A stretch of 64,000 bases of DNA from assembly GCF_018448925.1 (NCBI RefSeq), contig NZ_RCWE01000016.1, forward strand, positions 41,799 to 105,798. Reading direction: 5' to 3'. Below the pieces are notes generated by a model that was not told where the DNA came from, ran no database searches, and saw only the letters and a program-made list of their open reading frames with translations. This DNA is from Photorhabdus akhurstii (GTDB taxonomy: Bacteria; Pseudomonadota; Gammaproteobacteria; Enterobacterales; Enterobacteriaceae). A program made the position numbers and the translations under genes. Of the stretch, positions 61,735 to 64,000 are shown piece by piece; the first letter of the stretch is position 1; each line of letters begins with the position of its first letter.

Positions 61735-64000
61735 TTTTCATAGACTCCATTATTAAATATTTTTAACTCAGCTGCTCGTCGGTTTATTAAGCCCTGATTG
61801 ACCTTGCCCTGTGATTTATTCCATACTTTCCAGGCATCATCAATGCTGTCATAACCTGTCTTCGCATTTTCATCATTTATCATTTTGACAACAGATGATT
61901 TTTTGAATCCACCGATACCAATGTTATATGACAGCAAAACTAAAGCGTCGTACTCGTTTTGTTTTATTTCCTTTGTTATTCCATCATTTACCGCTTTTTC
62001 ATAAGGTGCAAGAGTATCTTTGAAGAGCTGTTCTGCTTCATCTTCCGTAATGCCATTTTTATATGTATCCCATTCACTTTTTGAAATCAATTTACCATAT
62101 CCGATAGTTGCCCCTTCAGTCCAGTTGTCTATATTTTTGCCTGTTTGGTCATTATATGGTTTCAATCGCAGTACTTCGATTTCTTTTAATAAATTCAATC
62201 CATCCTGGCTTATTGATTTTTCATTATCAGCTGAAATAGCACTGCTTTTGGGTTGAAGTGATTGGCTTGTAGGTGTTGCCGTAATCGGACTATTTACAGG
62301 TACAGATGGTTTTTTTCCTTCCTGACTTGTCGAGGGTAAAATTATAGGGGCAGTATCAGGAGCAGGAGATTTAGTTATTGTCGTAGGTGGAACAACACTG
62401 CTTTGACCACTACCGTTATTTAAGCCAATTTTGGAACCATTAATCAACACCCCGTCGGCGTTCAGGGTAATGACTGAGCCGCCAAAGGTGAGCGTGATAT
62501 GCGTTTGGGTCATCTCAATGCTGCCCGCGCCGACGGTCAGGGTGATGTTGTCGCTGGCCGTATAGAACTGGGTGCCCTCGCCGGCTTTGCCCGCGGCGGC
62601 TTTCACCTGTATCTGGTTGGCTTCGGTGCTGCGCAGCCGGCAGATGGTTTCGGTGAGGCTGCCCTGTTCAACGCGGGTCTGTTCATCCCCGGTCTTTACC
62701 GCCACCTGGCGGTTGCCGGTTTCCACCACCAGGGTCTGGTCGTGTTTCACCACGGTGTGCATGTCCCGCTGGGCGTGCAGCGCCAGTTCCTCACTGCCTT
62801 TGGCATCCTCGAAGCGCAGCTCGTTGTAGCCTTCCCCTTTATGGGTTTTGGAACGAAAGGTCATCCGGGTTTTACTGCCCGGCAGGTCCCCCGGCGGGAG
62901 ATTGCTGGCATGGTAGGTGCGTCCGGTGACAATCGGCTGGTCCGGGTCGCCGTTAAGAAAGTCCACCACCACTTCCTGACCGATACGCGGTATCGCCAGC
63001 ATGCCCCAGCCCTGACCGGCCCAGGGCTGGGTGACTCGTATCCAGCAGGAGCTGTTATCGTTGCTCCGGCCGTAGCGGTCCCAGAGGAATTGCAGGCGGA
63101 TACGGCCGTAGGAGTCGCAATAGATTTCTTCGCCGGCCGGGCCCACGACTTTGGCAATCTGCGGACCCTCCATCACCGGTTTGGGTAACGGGGCCGGGCG
63201 CCAGTGCTGATTGTCGGCAATGAAGGTGAAGTCGTTGCTCAGGGTGGTGCCGCTCTCCCCGGCGGTCTGTTCCAGCGCCTGCGGCTGGCTGCCCCGATGA
63301 GTGACGCTGACCAGCTGCCAGAGCCGGTTGAGGTCAGGCCGGGGATGGTGAGTCAGGGTGAACAGCACGCCGGGCCGCATCGTCGCGGCATTACTTTCCC
63401 CGTCGCCGGTCAGGGCGTTGTTGCGCAGGGCTTCCAGCCGGTAGCGGGTGAAGTCGGCGCCGTGCTGCCCGTCTTTGAAGCGGCCGGGAAAATCGAAGTG
63501 TTCGTACCCGGTATGCTGGAGGTCCTGTTCCCGCATCTGATGACGGAACTCCGCCGCCCAGGCCGGGTTTTTGAAGGTGTAATCTTTGAGCTCGACCACC
63601 GCCGGCCGCACCTGCGCCTGGCGGGTCAGCCGGGTAATGCACAGTTGCTGGGCCTGTTCGGCGTCTTCGGGGTGATAGGGCAGCACCGGGCCTTTGACGA
63701 CAGAGCCCGCATCGTCGGCAAACACCAGGGTGTTTTTATTGCCGGTGAACTCAAAGCAGTAAAAAATCCCTTCTTCGGCGGTGAGCCGTTGCAGGAATTC
63801 AAAATCGGTTTCGCGGTACTGGACGCAGAACTCCCGTTCCGGGTGGGGATTGCGCAGACTGAACGCCACATCCCGGACGCCGTTCTCTTTGAGCAGGGTG
63901 GTGATGATGGTTTTGATATCCTGCTGCTGAAAAATCCGGGCATTCTGGCGCAGGGTGGCGCGCCACATATCGGGCCGGATGGTCATGTCATAGCGGGTCT
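61728..64000 (-). CDS. vgrG: VgrG spike protein with C-terminal GH24 lysozyme domain (partial)
   Basis: Incomplete at its N-terminus, which lies beyond the window; the frame is open to 64000 and the internal Met at 63986 is not the start. Visible: gp27-like part (RNPHPEREFCVQYRETDFEF), the gp5 OB-fold and linker (WRPAPLPKPVMEGPQIAKVV, IPRIGQEVVVDFLNGDPDQP), the needle (KAAAGKAGEGTQFYTASDNI), then a Pro/Ser/Thr-rich linker and a T4-type lysozyme. The lysozyme has the catalytic Glu in LLKEIEVLRLKPYNDQTG and TIGYGKLIS, with QNEYDALVLLSYNIGIGGFK later. An evolved T6SS effector that would attack peptidoglycan in the target periplasm. Confidence 0.92.
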   Translation of the reverse strand, partial: TRYDMTIRPDMWRATLRQNARIFQQQDIKTIITTLLKENGVRDVAFSLRNPHPEREFCVQYRETDFEFLQRLTAEEGIFYCFEFTGNKNTLVFADDAGSVVKGPVLPYHPEDAEQAQQLCITRLTRQAQVRPAVVELKDYTFKNPAWAAEFRHQMREQDLQHTGYEHFDFPGRFKDGQHGADFTRYRLEALRNNALTGDGESNAATMRPGVLFTLTHHPRPDLNRLWQLVSVTHRGSQPQALEQTAGESGTTLSNDFTFIADNQHWRPAPLPKPVMEGPQIAKVVGPAGEEIYCDSYGRIRLQFLWDRYGRSNDNSSCWIRVTQPWAGQGWGMLAIPRIGQEVVVDFLNGDPDQPIVTGRTYHASNLPPGDLPGSKTRMTFRSKTHKGEGYNELRFEDAKGSEELALHAQRDMHTVVKHDQTLVVETGNRQVAVKTGDEQTRVEQGSLTETICRLRSTEANQIQVKAAAGKAGEGTQFYTASDNITLTVGAGSIEMTQTHITLTFGGSVITLNADGVLINGSKIGLNNGSGQSSVVPPTTITKSPAPDTAPIILPSTSQEGKKPSVPVNSPITATPTSQSLQPKSSAISADNEKSISQDGLNLLKEIEVLRLKPYNDQTGKNIDNWTEGATIGYGKLISKSEWDTYKNGITEDEAEQLFKDTLAPYEKAVNDGITKEIKQNEYDALVLLSYNIGIGGFKKSSVVKMINDENAKTGYDSIDDAWKVWNKSQGKVNQGLINRRAAELKIFNNGVYEKW

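Noticed and set aside
62499-63188. 229-codon plus-strand frame opposite vgrG
   Set aside because: A shadow of a strongly supported VgrG frame; no family likeness.

Overview
The window looks like a chromosomal segment of a Photorhabdus species (Morganellaceae, insect-pathogenic Gammaproteobacteria). The enterobacterial core genes (avtA, tag, glyQS, dppABCDF, yhjJ, yhjD, malY) read very close to their E. coli counterparts. The accessory content is typical of Photorhabdus: a PhlB/PhlA-type two-partner haemolysin, a PixA-like inclusion-body protein, a LuxR solo, cyclodipeptide synthases and a large VgrG/Rhs island. No identity search was possible, so genus is an inference and species is not assigned.

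Layout. 0.4-5.9 kb: core genes avtA, tag, glyQ-glyS and tRNA-Pro(UGG). 6.0-7.6 kb: arsenite methyltransferase (arsM) behind a PadR-type regulator with an adjacent Cys pair and repeated operator-like sites. 7.9-10.0 kb: an NYH-type cyclodipeptide synthase followed by a CypX-like cytochrome P450, resembling the yvmC-cypX (pulcherriminic acid) pair. 10.5-16.2 kb: an AT-rich four-gene cluster (fold-II PLP enzyme, phosphoribosyltransferase, EamA exporter, ATP-grasp ligase). It is preceded by a second, decayed copy in which only the exporter remains intact. 16.8-22.6 kb: complete dipeptide ABC importer dppABCDF. 22.9-29.2 kb: a second putative biosynthetic locus with an IPNS-like 2-oxoglutarate/Fe(II) oxygenase, an XYP-type cyclodipeptide synthase, a 14-TM MFS exporter, an OPT-family transporter and an AraC regulator. 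29.7-33.4 kb: truncated hmsP/pdeK, yhjJ, a tautomerase and yhjD. 34.3-36.5 kb: a toxin-like protein and a possible partner. 36.7-42.9 kb: phlBA-like two-partner secretion locus. 43.6-47.7 kb: PixA-like gene, divergent LuxR solo, malX pseudogene and malY.

48-64 kb is a type VI secretion effector island, read from right to left: VgrG with a C-terminal lysozyme domain (running off the window), a small exported protein that is its likely immunity factor, an EagR chaperone, a 1524-residue prePAAR/PAAR-Rhs effector and its immunity gene. Downstream lies an array of displaced Rhs C-terminal tips, each with an immunity gene: an Rhs-tip paralogue, GHH/HNH-like, ART-HYD1-like, LHH nuclease and others. 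Many tips still carry the Rhs junction that precedes the toxin. Several are broken by frameshifts or stop codons. Most modules are separated by a recurring hairpin, often joined to the same short plus-strand gene tail. One junction also carries what looks like the 3' end of a group II intron.

The most promising material for undescribed biology is the PLP/PRTase/ATP-grasp cluster and its exporter-only duplicate, the XYP-CDPS/2OG-oxygenase locus, and the repeat-punctuated store of Rhs toxin/immunity modules.
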